From JBDTSW01 sp963797835 (GTDB taxonomy: Bacteria; Actinomycetota; Thermoleophilia; Solirubrobacterales; 70-9): a DNA stretch of 64,000 nt. The position numbers and the translations under genes are program-made. The DNA is taken from assembly GCA_963797835.1 (NCBI GenBank), contig CAWCRN010000026.1, positions 124,001-188,000 on the forward strand, written 5' to 3'. Positions 32,698-41,132 of the stretch are shown here, in pieces. Numbering within the stretch: position 1 is the stretch's first letter; each line of letters starts with the position of its first letter. Below the pieces are notes generated by a model. It had not been told where the DNA came from. It worked only from the letters and a program-made list of their open reading frames with translations, and ran no database searches.

Positions 32698-33518
32698 TAG
32701 TCGAAGAAACCCGAGCCGCTCTTGCGGCCCAGGCGGCCCGATTCCATCAGCTCCCGGATTCGCTCCGGGACCTGGTGGGACGGGTCGCCTGAGTCTGCGG
32801 CGAGGCTGTCGCCGATCGCCGCCGCGACGTCGAGGCCGACGAAGTCGAGCAGGGCAAGCGGTCCCATCGGGTAGCCCGCACCCAGTCGCATCGCGGTGTC
32901 GATGTCGGCGGGGTCCATGCCCGTCTCCTCGAGCAGGCGGACCGCGTCGAACAGGTAGGGGAAGACGAGCCGGTTGACCACGAAGCCGGCGACGTCGGGC
33001 ACCTCGACGACGGTCTTCCCCAGTGCCTCGCACCAGCGCCGCGCGCGCTCGGCGGAGCCGTCGCGAAGGGACTGGGGGAAGCACAGCTCCACCAGCTCCA
33101 TGCGGTGCGGGGGGTTGAAGACGTGCAGGCCCATGAGCCGTTCCGGGTGGCCGCACTCCTCGGCGAGGGCGGCGACCGAGAGCGACGAGGTGGTGGTCGC
33201 CAGGTCGGCGTTCGGCGCGACTCCGGCGAGCGTTCCGAGCAGCTCCGCCTTGGCCTCGACCTCCTCGGCGATGGCCTCGACCACCAGGTCGCAGCCGGAA
33301 AGCTCCGCGGGGTCGGTGCCGACGCGGATCCTGCTCGGATCGCCGCCGTCGACCTTCGCGGCCACCGACTGGGCCGCCTCCTCGGCCCGCCAGGCGGCGG
33401 CGTCGCTTCGGGCCAGCAGCCGCACCTCGGACAGGGCGGACGCGCAGGCCGCGAGGCCGCAGGCGATCGTGCCGCTGCCCGCGACGGCGGGCGCTAGGTA
33501 TCCGTGGGGCCCGTTCAA
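32694..33518 (-). CDS. 3-hydroxyacyl-CoA dehydrogenase (short, HCDH type)
   Basis: 274 residues from a TTG at 33518. NAD-binding loop GSGTIACGLAACAS, VVEAIAEEVEAKAELLGTLA, then SSLSVAALAEECGHPERLMG and the catalytic His in GLHVFNPPHRMELVEL. C-terminal dimerisation domain: VPDVAGFVVNRLVFPYLFDA, RLGAGYPMGPLALLDFVGLD and SGRLGRKSGSGFFDY at the very end, all hallmarks. Oxidises L-3-hydroxyacyl-CoA in beta-oxidation or butanoate metabolism. Begins 14 nt after the stop of the upstream gene. The early residues are Ala/Pro rich and the start could be a few codons off. Confidence 0.92.
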   Translation of the reverse strand: MNGPHGYLAPAVAGSGTIACGLAACASALSEVRLLARSDAAAWRAEEAAQSVAAKVDGGDPSRIRVGTDPAELSGCDLVVEAIAEEVEAKAELLGTLAGVAPNADLATTTSSLSVAALAEECGHPERLMGLHVFNPPHRMELVELCFPQSLRDGSAERARRWCEALGKTVVEVPDVAGFVVNRLVFPYLFDAVRLLEETGMDPADIDTAMRLGAGYPMGPLALLDFVGLDVAAAIGDSLAADSGDPSHQVPERIRELMESGRLGRKSGSGFFDY

Positions 33519-33532
33519 GGGGCGCGGTTGTA

Positions 33533-33931
33533 TCAGAACCAGGCGAGGGGCGCTCGGCCTTCGCGAACCGCCCGGCGCGAGCAGCTCGTCGAGCTGGGCC
33601 AGGAGCGGCGCGATGTCGGCCTCGGTTGAGCCGGCGGCACCGCCGAGCCGGCCGCGGCGCGGCAACGGACCTCGAAGCGCATGGCCTCGTGGGGGCTCGG
33701 AAGCATGCGGCGCGCGATGGCGCCCCCGAGCGAGTGCCAGCGCTCTGCCGGGACCGCGTCAATGAGGGAGCGCAGGGTCGCGATCTCCGCGTCGGTGGCC
33801 TGTACCTCGGTGCGCTTGCGCGTCTTGCGGTCGTGGAGCTCCACCCGACCGTCGTCGTGGACCCGCAGCAGCTGGCTCAGCCCGGCGTACCCGCCGCGGC
33901 GGCGGTAGGAGGTGAGCTCCGAGCCTGCCAC
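33533..33931 (-). CDS. Unknown 130-residue protein, frame broken
   Basis: GTG start at 33931. It reads SYRRRGGYAGLSQLLRVHDD, VELHDRKTRKRTEVQATDAE and AERWHSLGGAIARRMLPSPH. A middle segment in another frame (STEADIAPLLAQLDELLAPG) completes it before the stop at 33533-33535, so two compensating breaks (about 33655 and 33580) are likely. The short strand-helix layout with EVQATDAEIATLRSLIDAVP suggests a small beta/alpha domain, and the start resembles proteins of about 120 residues found singly in actinobacteria. No function assigned. Confidence 0.55.
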   Translation of the reverse strand: MAGSELTSYRRRGGYAGLSQLLRVHDDGRVELHDRKTRKRTEVQATDAEIATLRSLIDAVPAERWHSLGGAIARRMLPSPHEAMRFEVRCRAAAGSAVPPAQPRPTSRRSWPSSTSCSRRAVREGRAPLAWF

Positions 33932-34005
33932 GGCCCGTATTCTCGCGGACGCGGACGCTCGGAGGGTTTGGCCCGCTATCCGGGCTCAACCCTCCACTCG
34001 CTGTT

Positions 34006-34021
34006 GACTGACCGGTCAGTC
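34006..34021. promoter_or_regulatory. TetR-type operator upstream of thiolase gene
   Basis: Perfect 16-bp palindrome GACTGACCGGTCAGTC, preceded by TT so that TTGACT overlaps a -35. TATCGT at 34030-34035 may be the -10. Identical in core to the site at 37446 before the acyl-CoA dehydrogenase gene. Confidence 0.75.
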
Positions 34022-34093
34022 GGTTCGGGTATCGTGGAGGGGCACCAGGGGCGCGCTCGGCGCGCCGCCCGTCCAACTTCCCAGGAGGCACAG

Positions 34094-35275
34094 ATGGCTG
34101 GCAACGGCAAGTTCCAGGGCCGCGAGGTAGTGATCGTCGAGGCGGTCCGCACCCCGATCGGGCGCGGCCATCCGGAGAAGGGCTACTACAAGGACACCCA
34201 CCCCTCGAACCTCCTGTCGAAGACCTACTCCGAGCTGATCGACCGTGCCGGGGTCGACCCGGCCGAGGTCGAGGACGTCGTCTGCGGCTGCGTGCAGCAG
34301 TTCGGCGAGCAGGCCTTCAACATCGGCCGCAACGCGTGGCTCGAGGCCGGCCTTCCCATCGAGACGCCCGCGACCACCATCGACCGCCAGTGCGGCTCCG
34401 CCCAGCAGGCCATCAACTTCGCCGCGGCGCTCGTCGCTTCAGGCGTCCACGACGTCGCCGTCGGCGGTGGGGTCGAGCACATGGGCCATATCTCGTTCGC
34501 CGACGGGCTCGCAGTCCAGCAGGAGCATGGGATGGCGTTCACCCCCGAGCTGATGGAGCGCTACAACCTGGTCCCCCAGGGCATCTCGGCGGAGATGATC
34601 GCCGACAAGTGGGAGATCCCCCGCTCCGAGCTCGACGAGATCGGGGTCCGCTCGCACCAGCTCGCCGCGAAGGCGACCGAGGAGGGGCGCTTCGACCGCG
34701 AGATCGTGCCGATCGCGGTGAACGGCGACACCTACACGACCGACCAGGGGATCCGCCCCGACACGAACATCGAGGCGCTCTCCCAGCTCAAGCCCGCGTT
34801 CAAGGAGGACGGCAAGATCACCGCCGGCAACTCCTCGCAGGTCTCCGACGGCGCGGCCGCCGTGCTCGTCATGACCCGCGAGAAGGCCGACGCGCTGGGC
34901 CTGACCCCGCGTGCGCGGATCGTCGACCAGACCGCCGTAGGCGTCGACCCTGTGATCATGCTCACCGGTCCGATCCCGGCCACGAAGAAGCTCCTCGAGC
35001 GCAACGGGATGACGATCGACGACATCGACCTGTTCGAGGTCAACGAGGCATTCGCCTCCGTGCTCGCCGCCTGGCGGCGCGAGCTGGAGCCGGACATGGA
35101 CCGCGTGAACGTCAACGGCGGCGCGATCGCTCTCGGCCATCCGCTCGGCTCGACGGGCGCGAGGCTGATGACGACGCTGCTGCACGAGCTCGAGCGCTCC
35201 GACAAGGAGACCGGCCTCGTGACGATGTGCTGCGGCGGCGGGCTCGGGACCGGAACGATCATCCAAAGGGTCTGA
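34094..35275 (+). CDS. Acetyl-CoA acyltransferase (thiolase)
   Basis: 393 residues. N-terminal VVIVEAVRTPIGRGHPEKGY; nucleophilic Cys in TIDRQCGSAQQAINFAAALV (about 92-97); VGGGVEHMGHISFADG; catalytic His in NGGAIALGHPLGSTGARLMT; second Cys in LVTMCCGGGLGTGTIIQRV at the end. Degradative thiolase, cleaving 3-ketoacyl-CoA with CoA in beta-oxidation (a synthetic direction cannot be ruled out). AGGAGG 6 nt upstream of the ATG. Controlled by the TetR palindrome at 34006, shared with the acyl-CoA dehydrogenase, so the two are likely in one fatty-acid regulon. Confidence 0.96.
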   Translation: MAGNGKFQGREVVIVEAVRTPIGRGHPEKGYYKDTHPSNLLSKTYSELIDRAGVDPAEVEDVVCGCVQQFGEQAFNIGRNAWLEAGLPIETPATTIDRQCGSAQQAINFAAALVASGVHDVAVGGGVEHMGHISFADGLAVQQEHGMAFTPELMERYNLVPQGISAEMIADKWEIPRSELDEIGVRSHQLAAKATEEGRFDREIVPIAVNGDTYTTDQGIRPDTNIEALSQLKPAFKEDGKITAGNSSQVSDGAAAVLVMTREKADALGLTPRARIVDQTAVGVDPVIMLTGPIPATKKLLERNGMTIDDIDLFEVNEAFASVLAAWRRELEPDMDRVNVNGGAIALGHPLGSTGARLMTTLLHELERSDKETGLVTMCCGGGLGTGTIIQRV

Positions 35276-35280
35276 GAACA

Positions 35281-35841
35281 ACTCAGCCGAGATCCTCAGC
35301 TTCGTTTCCGGTCTCGGCGGGCCTTGCCGGGCTCGCGCTGGCGCTTGCCGGCTGCGGGGGCGATGAGGCGACCACCACCGCGGCCCCGGCGGAGCCGGAG
35401 CCGCTGACGAAGGAGGCCTTCATCGCCGAGGCCGACAGGATCTGCTTCGCGGTCGAGTCGCAGATCGAGGCCGCGGCCGACGACCTTGCGGGCGCCGGCG
35501 AGGATCCCGACGCCGCCCAGGTGCGCCGAGTGGTGATGGAGATCGTGGTCCCCCGCCTGCGCTCGGAGGTGAACACGATCCGCCTCCTCGACCCCCCGCC
35601 GGAGGACGAGGCCGAGGTCGACCGGATCCTGGGGGCGACCGAGCGCGGGGCCGACGCGCTCGAGCGAGATCCCGTGTCCGTCCTCGACGGGCTCCCGGCG
35701 GACCTGCGCGAGGCGGAGCGCCTTGCCCGGGCCTACGGCTCGGAGCAGTGCGGCCTCGCCTCGCGGATAGGCCTGCCTCCGGCGAGGGAGTTGCTCAGAT
35801 GGCGTGCCTTGGCTCGCCCGAGTGCATGGCGAGCTCGGTGA
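35281..35841 (+). CDS. Putative lipoprotein of unknown function
   Basis: The text SAGLAGLALALAGCGG is a lipoprotein signal with an LAGC lipobox. The mature part of about 150 residues (PLTKEAFIAEADRICFAVES, then IVVPRLRSEVNTIRLLDPP) is helical, acidic and contains two Cys; it matches a common style of small actinobacterial lipoproteins starting EADRICAE. No ATG, GTG or TTG is present in frame before the signal, so the start is probably hidden by an indel near 35290. The plain frame ends at 35841, overlapping the convergent gene; one extra base would instead end it at TAG 35768-35770. Confidence 0.6.
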   Translation, partial: TQPRSSASFPVSAGLAGLALALAGCGGDEATTTAAPAEPEPLTKEAFIAEADRICFAVESQIEAAADDLAGAGEDPDAAQVRRVVMEIVVPRLRSEVNTIRLLDPPPEDEAEVDRILGATERGADALERDPVSVLDGLPADLREAERLARAYGSEQCGLASRIGLPPARELLRWRALARPSAWRAR

Positions 35842-36028
35842 GCCGCTCGATCTGCTCCTCGCCCTCGAGCTTTGCGGGGTGGCCGGCGGGCAGCGGCTCG
35901 ATCAGACGGGCGATGCGGTTGCGTATCTGAAGCGCGAAGTGGGGAGTGGCCGGGCCGGCCAGGGCGCGGATGTCCTCGATCGTTATCTCACGCCCCGTGA
36001 GGCGGTCCTCTCGCTCGCGTTCGCTCAT
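35795..36028 (-). CDS. Small protein of unknown function (77 residues)
   Basis: SEREREDRLTGREITIEDIR, ATPHFALQIRNRIARLIEPL and HPAKLEGEEQIERLTELAMH: highly charged, helical, without Cys or membrane segment. ATG shares ATGA with the stop of the CWB2 gene upstream, so the two are co-translated. The protein may be a cytoplasmic accessory to the surface protein, but that is only positional. No family recognised. Confidence 0.7.
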   Translation of the reverse strand: MSEREREDRLTGREITIEDIRALAGPATPHFALQIRNRIARLIEPLPAGHPAKLEGEEQIERLTELAMHSGEPRHAI

Positions 36029-37374
36029 GGGTTGTCCTTGGCGCCGTTGCCGCCGGCACCCTGTCTGTCCTCCTGCTTGGGCTCGTCCGCTCCGGGCGGG
36101 GCCCCGAGGACGTCGGTGCCGGTACCGGACGTTACCTTCAGCAGCTCGGCCAGCTCGTCGACCTGCGCCTGGAGCGGTACCGAGATCGCCTCGGGGTCTC
36201 CGATCACCCACACGTGGTTGTAGACGGCGCGGGTGGGGTCGTCGACGTAGCCCGGCTTCAGGTCCAGCAGGTACCCGCGCAGCGCCGAGGGAAGCTCGGC
36301 CGGGTCGTCGGTCACGAGGAGTGGCCCCCACGTCCCGCTGGACGACAGCGGTGCGGCGGCGCCGGCGTCCGCGGGACGCTCGGCGTTCGCGAGCACGAAG
36401 CCATGCCCGGGGTCGTTGATGTTCCACCCGAAGTCGCCGTCCAGGTAGCGCGCGAACTCGACGGCATTCGTGACCGGATCGGAATCGCCCACCCGCTCCA
36501 CGCTCGCCGCAACCTTCTCGAGCTCCTTGAGGGCATCGTCGGAGATCGCCGAGTCCGGCCCGAGCACGTAGACGGCGACGTCCTTGTACTCCTTGATCGC
36601 CTCCAGGGTCGCCTCCGGAATCGACCTGCGTTGCGCGAACAGCACCGGGTCGCCGCTGCGGGCCGCCCAGGCCGCGGCCGGCATCGCGAAGGCCGGGTCG
36701 TCGGCGCTCGCGACGACGATGTGCGCCGGGTCGTCGCCGGTGAGTCGCTTGCGCAGCCTCTCGACCCCGGCGGCCAGCTCCGCCGGGTTCCGACCCTCGA
36801 CGTCGATCGTCCTCAGCCTCTCGGGCTCGGCAGCGTCGCCGATGCGGAAGACCTGCTTGTCCTCCGTCTCGGCCGAGCCCTTCGGTGCCAGGGCGGCCAG
36901 GGCACTGGTCGTGAGCTCCGGCACCTCGCCGGCTTCACTGAAGAGAATGGGCGCCGCGACCGGGCTGGCGACCAGGGACGACGCGGCTATGGCACCGGGC
37001 CAGTCCGCGACATCGACAAGCGAGACCGCCGCCGGCCCCTCCAGGCCCCCCGTCGACGGGAACGTGGCGAGGGCGACCGCAGCCGCGTTGGCCACGGGGT
37101 CGGCGCCGGAGATCCGGGTGGTGTTCTTGGTCGCGAAGGCCGGGAACCCGAGGTCCTCGGCCGCTTCGTCCGAGGCCTCGACCCGCTGGACCACCGCCTG
37201 GGGCGCCGCCGCGGGCCCCTCGGGCTCGTCTCCGGTCAACGCCGTGACGAGGAGGTAGCCGCCGGCTCCCAGCGCGGCGACCACAGCCAGGCCGATCGCG
37301 AACCGCCTCCCCCGCAGGTGCGCGCGCAGCCAGTGGCCGACGGAGGTGAAGAGGTGGCGGACCCTTCTCAGCAT
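36025..37374 (-). CDS. Cell wall-binding repeat 2 (CWB2) protein
   Basis: 449 residues. Basic N-terminus, one membrane anchor (FAIGLAVVAALGAGGYLLVT, about 26-45), an Ala/Pro linker and then CWB2-type repeats: TRISGADPVANAAAVALATF, APILFSEAGEVPELTTSALA, VASADDPAFAMPAAAWAARS and YVLGPDSAISDDALKELEKV. A last domain (NHVWVIGDPEAISVPLQAQV) and a polar tail rich in Glu/Gly/Asn follow. CWB2 modules anchor proteins to anionic wall polymers. No catalytic domain is seen. Forms an overlapping pair with the 77-residue gene. Confidence 0.85.
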   Translation of the reverse strand: MLRRVRHLFTSVGHWLRAHLRGRRFAIGLAVVAALGAGGYLLVTALTGDEPEGPAAAPQAVVQRVEASDEAAEDLGFPAFATKNTTRISGADPVANAAAVALATFPSTGGLEGPAAVSLVDVADWPGAIAASSLVASPVAAPILFSEAGEVPELTTSALAALAPKGSAETEDKQVFRIGDAAEPERLRTIDVEGRNPAELAAGVERLRKRLTGDDPAHIVVASADDPAFAMPAAAWAARSGDPVLFAQRRSIPEATLEAIKEYKDVAVYVLGPDSAISDDALKELEKVAASVERVGDSDPVTNAVEFARYLDGDFGWNINDPGHGFVLANAERPADAGAAAPLSSSGTWGPLLVTDDPAELPSALRGYLLDLKPGYVDDPTRAVYNHVWVIGDPEAISVPLQAQVDELAELLKVTSGTGTDVLGAPPGADEPKQEDRQGAGGNGAKDNP

Positions 37375-37445
37375 GGGCGCACAAGCTACTGACGGCGCGG
37401 GAAGCCGCCCCTCCGCCGCCCCCTGCGGGTATGCTGCCCGGACCG

Positions 37446-37465
37446 TTGACTGACCGGTCAGTCAA
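37446..37465. promoter_or_regulatory. TetR-type operator upstream of acyl-CoA dehydrogenase gene
   Basis: Perfect 20-bp palindrome TTGACTGACCGGTCAGTCAA. TTGACT may double as -35 and GATACG (37471-37476) as -10. Shares its core with 34006-34021. No tetR gene is in the window. Confidence 0.8.
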
Positions 37466-37491
37466 GACCCGATACGGAGGTTTCCAGCCGC

Positions 37492-38793
37492 ATGGACTTC
37501 GCCCTGTCCGACGAGCAGCTCGAGTTCAGGACCCGCTGCCGTGACTTCGCACGGGACGTGATCAGGCCGGTCGCCGCCAAGCACGACGCCGAGGAGTCGA
37601 CGCCCTGGGAGGTGATCCGAGAGGCGCGCGAGCACGGCCTCCACGGCATCGAGCACCTGCAGCGGATGGGCTCGGACCCGGATGGCGTGCTTGGCGTGAT
37701 CTACTCGGAGGAGATGCACTGGGGCTGCGCCGGCATCGCCCTCGCTACCTCGGGCTCATCGCTCGCCGCCGCCGGCCTCGCCGCGTCGGGCACGCCCGAG
37801 CAGATCGCGCGGTGGGTCCCCGAGTGCTTCGGCCTGGGCGACGAGGTCAAGCTGGGGGCGTACGCGGTCACCGAGCCGCAGGCCGGCTCCGACGTCAAGA
37901 GCCTGAAGACGACGGCCAGGCTCGACGGCGACGAGTGGGTGCTGAACGGGACCAAGGTCTTCATCACCAACGGCGGTATCGCCGATGTCCACGTGGTCGT
38001 GGCGACGGTCGACCCCACGCTCGGCCACCGCGGCCAGGCGTCGTTCGTGGTCGCCAAGGACACGCCGGGCCTGCGCCAGGGCAAGAAGGAGACGAAGATC
38101 GGGATCCGCGCCTCGCACACCGCCGAGATCGTGCTCGAGGACTGCAGGATCCCGGCCGAGAACCTGCTGGGCGGCATGGAGAAGCTCGAGCGCAGGCTCG
38201 AGCGCGCCCGCTCCGGCGAGTCGTCGGGCCGTGCGTCCAACGCCCTTGCAACCTTCGAGCTGACCCGGCCCCTGGTCGGCGCCTCGGCGCTCGGTATCGC
38301 CCAGGCCGCCTACGAGTGGACGCTCGGCTACCTCGCCAACGGCTCGCACGCAGCCGACCCGTTCGAGTCTGTCCTCGACGAGAGCTCCACGGCGGGCGAG
38401 CCCCCGCTCAAGCGTCAGGCCAACCAGCAGGTCCTCGCCCAGGTGGCGACCGAGATCGAGGCCGCGCGCCTGCTCGTACAGCGCGCGGCGTGGATGGGAC
38501 GCAACGGCCGCCCGATGACCGGCGGCCAGGGATCGATGTCGAAGCTGAAGGCGGGCCAGGTCGCCGTGTGGACCACGAGGACGCTGATGGATCTGGTCGG
38601 CCCGTACGCGCAGAGCACCGAGTGCCCGCTGGAGAAGTGGTTCCGCGACGCGAAGATCTACGAGCTGTTCGAGGGGACGGCCGAGATCCAGAAGCTGGTG
38701 ATCTCGCGGATGCAGGTGGCCGACTACGACGAGCGGCTGCGCGAGGCTGCCGAGATCGCCGCCGGCGCCTCCGCGGAGCTCGCTTCGGCCTAA
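37492..38793 (+). CDS. Acyl-CoA dehydrogenase
   Basis: 433 residues, flavoprotein of the ACAD family. ALSDEQLEFRTRCRDFARDV at the N-terminus; GAYAVTEPQAGSDVKSLKTT and VLNGTKVFITNGGIADVHVV form the FAD/substrate beta domain; KIGIRASHTAEIVLEDCRIP; LVGASALGIAQAAYEWTLGY; and the C-terminal YELFEGTAEIQKLVISRMQ with the catalytic Glu. Introduces the alpha-beta double bond of acyl-CoA, passing electrons to ETF. It is slightly longer than usual because of an insert around residues 225-310. Preceded by the TetR operator and GGAGG 10 nt before the ATG. Confidence 0.95.
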   Translation: MDFALSDEQLEFRTRCRDFARDVIRPVAAKHDAEESTPWEVIREAREHGLHGIEHLQRMGSDPDGVLGVIYSEEMHWGCAGIALATSGSSLAAAGLAASGTPEQIARWVPECFGLGDEVKLGAYAVTEPQAGSDVKSLKTTARLDGDEWVLNGTKVFITNGGIADVHVVVATVDPTLGHRGQASFVVAKDTPGLRQGKKETKIGIRASHTAEIVLEDCRIPAENLLGGMEKLERRLERARSGESSGRASNALATFELTRPLVGASALGIAQAAYEWTLGYLANGSHAADPFESVLDESSTAGEPPLKRQANQQVLAQVATEIEAARLLVQRAAWMGRNGRPMTGGQGSMSKLKAGQVAVWTTRTLMDLVGPYAQSTECPLEKWFRDAKIYELFEGTAEIQKLVISRMQVADYDERLREAAEIAAGASAELASA

Positions 38794-38804
38794 CCTCGCG
38801 GGCG

Positions 38805-39734
38805 ATGGCGCCCGCTCACGAGCATGCCCACGGCCTGGAGGCCGCCATCGCCACGCGCAGGGCCGGCAACCGGCGGCGGATGCGGACCGCGCTCGCCATC
38901 AACGTCGGGATGCTGGTGGCGGCCGTGGCCGGCGGCGTCCTGTTCGACTCCCTGGCGCTGCTCGCGGACGCCGGGCACGTGTTCTCCGACCTCGGAGCGA
39001 TCGTCCTGGGGCTCGTCGCCGCCGGCCTCGCGGCTCGCGGGGGCGGTCCGCGCCGGACCTTCGGCTTTCACCGCGGCGAGGTGCTCGCCGCGCTCATCAA
39101 CGGCCTCGCCCTCGTGGCCTTGGCCGTCGTCATCGTGGTCGCCGCGATCGGGCGCCTCTCCGACCCGCCGGCGGTCGAGGGCGGCGGCGTGCTCATCGTC
39201 GGATTGCTGGGGCTGGCGGGTAACGCCTGGGCGACCATCGTGCTCGCTCGTGGCGAGCGGAGCGACATCAACCTCGAGGCCGTGCTGCGCCATTCGGCCG
39301 CCGATGCCCTGGGGTCGATCGCGGTCGTCATCTCCGGGATCGCGGTCCTCGCCTTCGACTGGCGCGAGGCCGACCCGATCGCGAGCCTCGCGATCGCCGC
39401 CCTGATCATCGCCTCCTCCATCCGCCTCATCCGCGAGCCGCTCGACGTCCTGATGGAGAGCGCGCCACCGGGGGTCGACGTCGACGAGCTGGGCGAGGCG
39501 CTGTGCGCGGTCGAGGGCGTCCGCAGCGTCCACGAGCTGCACGTCTGGACGGTCACGTCGGGGTTCGAGGCTCTCGCAGCCCACGTCGTGACGGACCCAG
39601 GGACCGACCGCGACCGCGCCCGCCGCGAGCTGGAGTTCCTGCTGCTCGACCGTTACGGGATCGAGCACACGACGCTCCAGATGGAGGAGGCGGGCCAGGA
39701 GGGGGCGCTGCTGCAAGTTGACTTGCAGGGCTGA
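38805..39734 (+). CDS. Cation diffusion facilitator (CDF/CzcD-type) efflux protein
   Basis: 309 residues. His-containing N-terminus (APAHEHAHG), six membrane segments and a cytoplasmic ferredoxin-like C-domain. Metal-site helices: LALLADAGHVFSDLGAIVLG (H-x3-D in helix 2) and LRHSAADALGSIAVVISG (H-x3-D in helix 5). FHRGEVLAALINGLALVAL precedes helix 3. C-domain: VRSVHELHVWTVTSGFEALA and HVVTDPGTDRDRARREL. Exports Zn/Cd/Co by proton exchange. TAACCT, which contains the stop of the acyl-CoA dehydrogenase gene, lies 8 nt before the ATG and may be a -10. Confidence 0.95.
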   Translation: MAPAHEHAHGLEAAIATRRAGNRRRMRTALAINVGMLVAAVAGGVLFDSLALLADAGHVFSDLGAIVLGLVAAGLAARGGGPRRTFGFHRGEVLAALINGLALVALAVVIVVAAIGRLSDPPAVEGGGVLIVGLLGLAGNAWATIVLARGERSDINLEAVLRHSAADALGSIAVVISGIAVLAFDWREADPIASLAIAALIIASSIRLIREPLDVLMESAPPGVDVDELGEALCAVEGVRSVHELHVWTVTSGFEALAAHVVTDPGTDRDRARRELEFLLLDRYGIEHTTLQMEEAGQEGALLQVDLQG

Positions 39735-39754
39735 TAACGACTGTTAAGAAACGC

Positions 39755-39782
39755 TTGCAATAACTGTTGCGGTTGCTACTGT
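39755..39782 (+). promoter_or_regulatory. Promoter of the riboswitch-M23 transcript
   Basis: TTGCAA (39755-39760) and TACTGT (39777-39782) with a 16-bp spacer; transcription would start near 39789, at the 5' edge of the aptamer. Confidence 0.55.
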
Positions 39783-39784
39783 GG

Positions 39785-39953
39785 CGCCGCACCTCGCCGA
39801 GTCCACGCCCAAGATTGAGCATGGAACGGGGGACCCACATAGCCGGCCACGCCTGCAACGGCAGGCCGGAGGGGCGAATGGCCCGGGCCACACGCGTGGC
39901 TTCCCGGGCCTAGCGCGAGCAGCGCGAGCCCGTCAGCTAACCCCGTAGGCGAA
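39785..39953 (+). promoter_or_regulatory. c-di-AMP riboswitch (ydaO/yuaA type)
   Basis: The leader has the hallmark blocks of the ydaO aptamer in order: CGCCGAGTCC, then GGAACGGGGGACCCA (about 39823), GGGGCGAATGG (about 39871), and CCCGTCAGCTAACCCCGTAG (about 39929), which pairs back to close the structure. In actinobacteria this class precedes cell-wall hydrolase genes and turns expression off at high c-di-AMP. The last aptamer bases lie about 8 nt before the ATG, leaving no room for a terminator, so control of ribosome access is likely. Confidence 0.9.
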
Positions 39954-39959
39954 CCGCAT

Positions 39960-41132
39960 ATGAGCGCACAACCGAACAGAGGACCGGCCGACCCCCGTCG
40001 CGGCGTGCTCGCCGCGCTCGCCTTTGTCTGCCTGGGCGTGGGCCTCGTGGCCGTGGCCGGAGCCGGCGCGCAGGACCTCCAGTCCCAGCTCGACTCCAAG
40101 GAGGCGGAGCTCGAGGGCGCGAAGGAGAAGAAGGGCGTCCTCTCGACCGAGATCGAGCAGTACAGCGAGGAGATCGACCAACTCCTGGGCGAGGTCGCGA
40201 CCCTGCGCAACCGGGAGGCGATCGTGCAGGCGCGGCTCGACCGTACCCAGGCCCGGCTCGACCGTGAGCGCGCCTACCTGGAGATTCTCCGCAAGCGGCT
40301 GGAGCGCTCGATAGGGGTGCTGGAGGCCCGGCTCGTCGACATCTACAAGTCGGACGAGCCCGACGCACTCACCGTCATCCTCCAGGCCGACGGGTTCGAC
40401 GACCTGCTCCAGCGCTATCAGTACCTGGACTCGATCCAGGAGCAGGACGCCTCGATCGTCGACCGCGTCCACAACCTCCGCAACGAGACCTTTGAGCTGG
40501 TCGACAGCATCCGCGCCCAGCGCGACGAGATCGCCGCTCGCGAGGCGGAGCTGGAGCGCACGCGGCTCCAGCTCGAGGCCCGCGAGGCCGAGCTCGACGC
40601 CGCCCGTGCCGCGAAGGCCGACGCCCTCGCCGCGGTCGAGGACAGCATCCAGCGGCTCGAGGGCGACATCGGCGACATCCAGGGCGACATCCAGGCCCAG
40701 ATCCAGGCCGCGCAGGCCGCCGCGCCCGCGACCCCCACCCTCCCGGCCGGCCCGATCCAGGGCGAGTCGTCGAGCGGGTTCATCTGGCCGGTCAGCGGCC
40801 CGGTCGTCTCCCCCTTCGGCTGGCGCTGGGGCCGCATGCACGAGGGCATCGACATCGCCGCGCCGGCGGGTACGCCGATCCGGGCCGTGGCCAACGGCAA
40901 CGTCATCCTCGCCGCGCCCACCAGCGGCTACGGCAACTACACCTGCATCGACCACGGCGGCGGGCTCTCCTCGTGCTACGCCCACCAGTCGTCCTACGCG
41001 ATCACCTCGGGCTCGGTCAGCCAGGGCGACGTGATCGGCTACGTCGGCTGCACCGGCAGCTGCTTCGGCGACCACCTCCACTTCGAGGTCCGGATCAACG
41101 GCGGCGCCGTCGATCCGATGGGCTACCTGTAG
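39960..41132 (+). CDS. M23 (LytM) peptidoglycan endopeptidase with coiled coil
   Basis: 390 residues: signal/anchor (VLAALAFVCLGVGLVAVAGA), a coiled-coil region of about 210 residues (LQSQLDSKEAELEGAKEKK onward, typical of EnvC-like proteins), a short Pro/Ala linker and the LytM domain (about 275-390). Zinc ligands: HEGIDIAAPAGTPIRA (H-x3-D) and GDHLHFEVRINGG (H-x-H). VSPFGWRWGR begins the domain. It cleaves peptide crosslinks in the wall or activates amidases. The c-di-AMP riboswitch directly upstream ties it to turgor/wall homeostasis. Confidence 0.95.
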   Translation: MSAQPNRGPADPRRGVLAALAFVCLGVGLVAVAGAGAQDLQSQLDSKEAELEGAKEKKGVLSTEIEQYSEEIDQLLGEVATLRNREAIVQARLDRTQARLDRERAYLEILRKRLERSIGVLEARLVDIYKSDEPDALTVILQADGFDDLLQRYQYLDSIQEQDASIVDRVHNLRNETFELVDSIRAQRDEIAAREAELERTRLQLEAREAELDAARAAKADALAAVEDSIQRLEGDIGDIQGDIQAQIQAAQAAAPATPTLPAGPIQGESSSGFIWPVSGPVVSPFGWRWGRMHEGIDIAAPAGTPIRAVANGNVILAAPTSGYGNYTCIDHGGGLSSCYAHQSSYAITSGSVSQGDVIGYVGCTGSCFGDHLHFEVRINGGAVDPMGYL

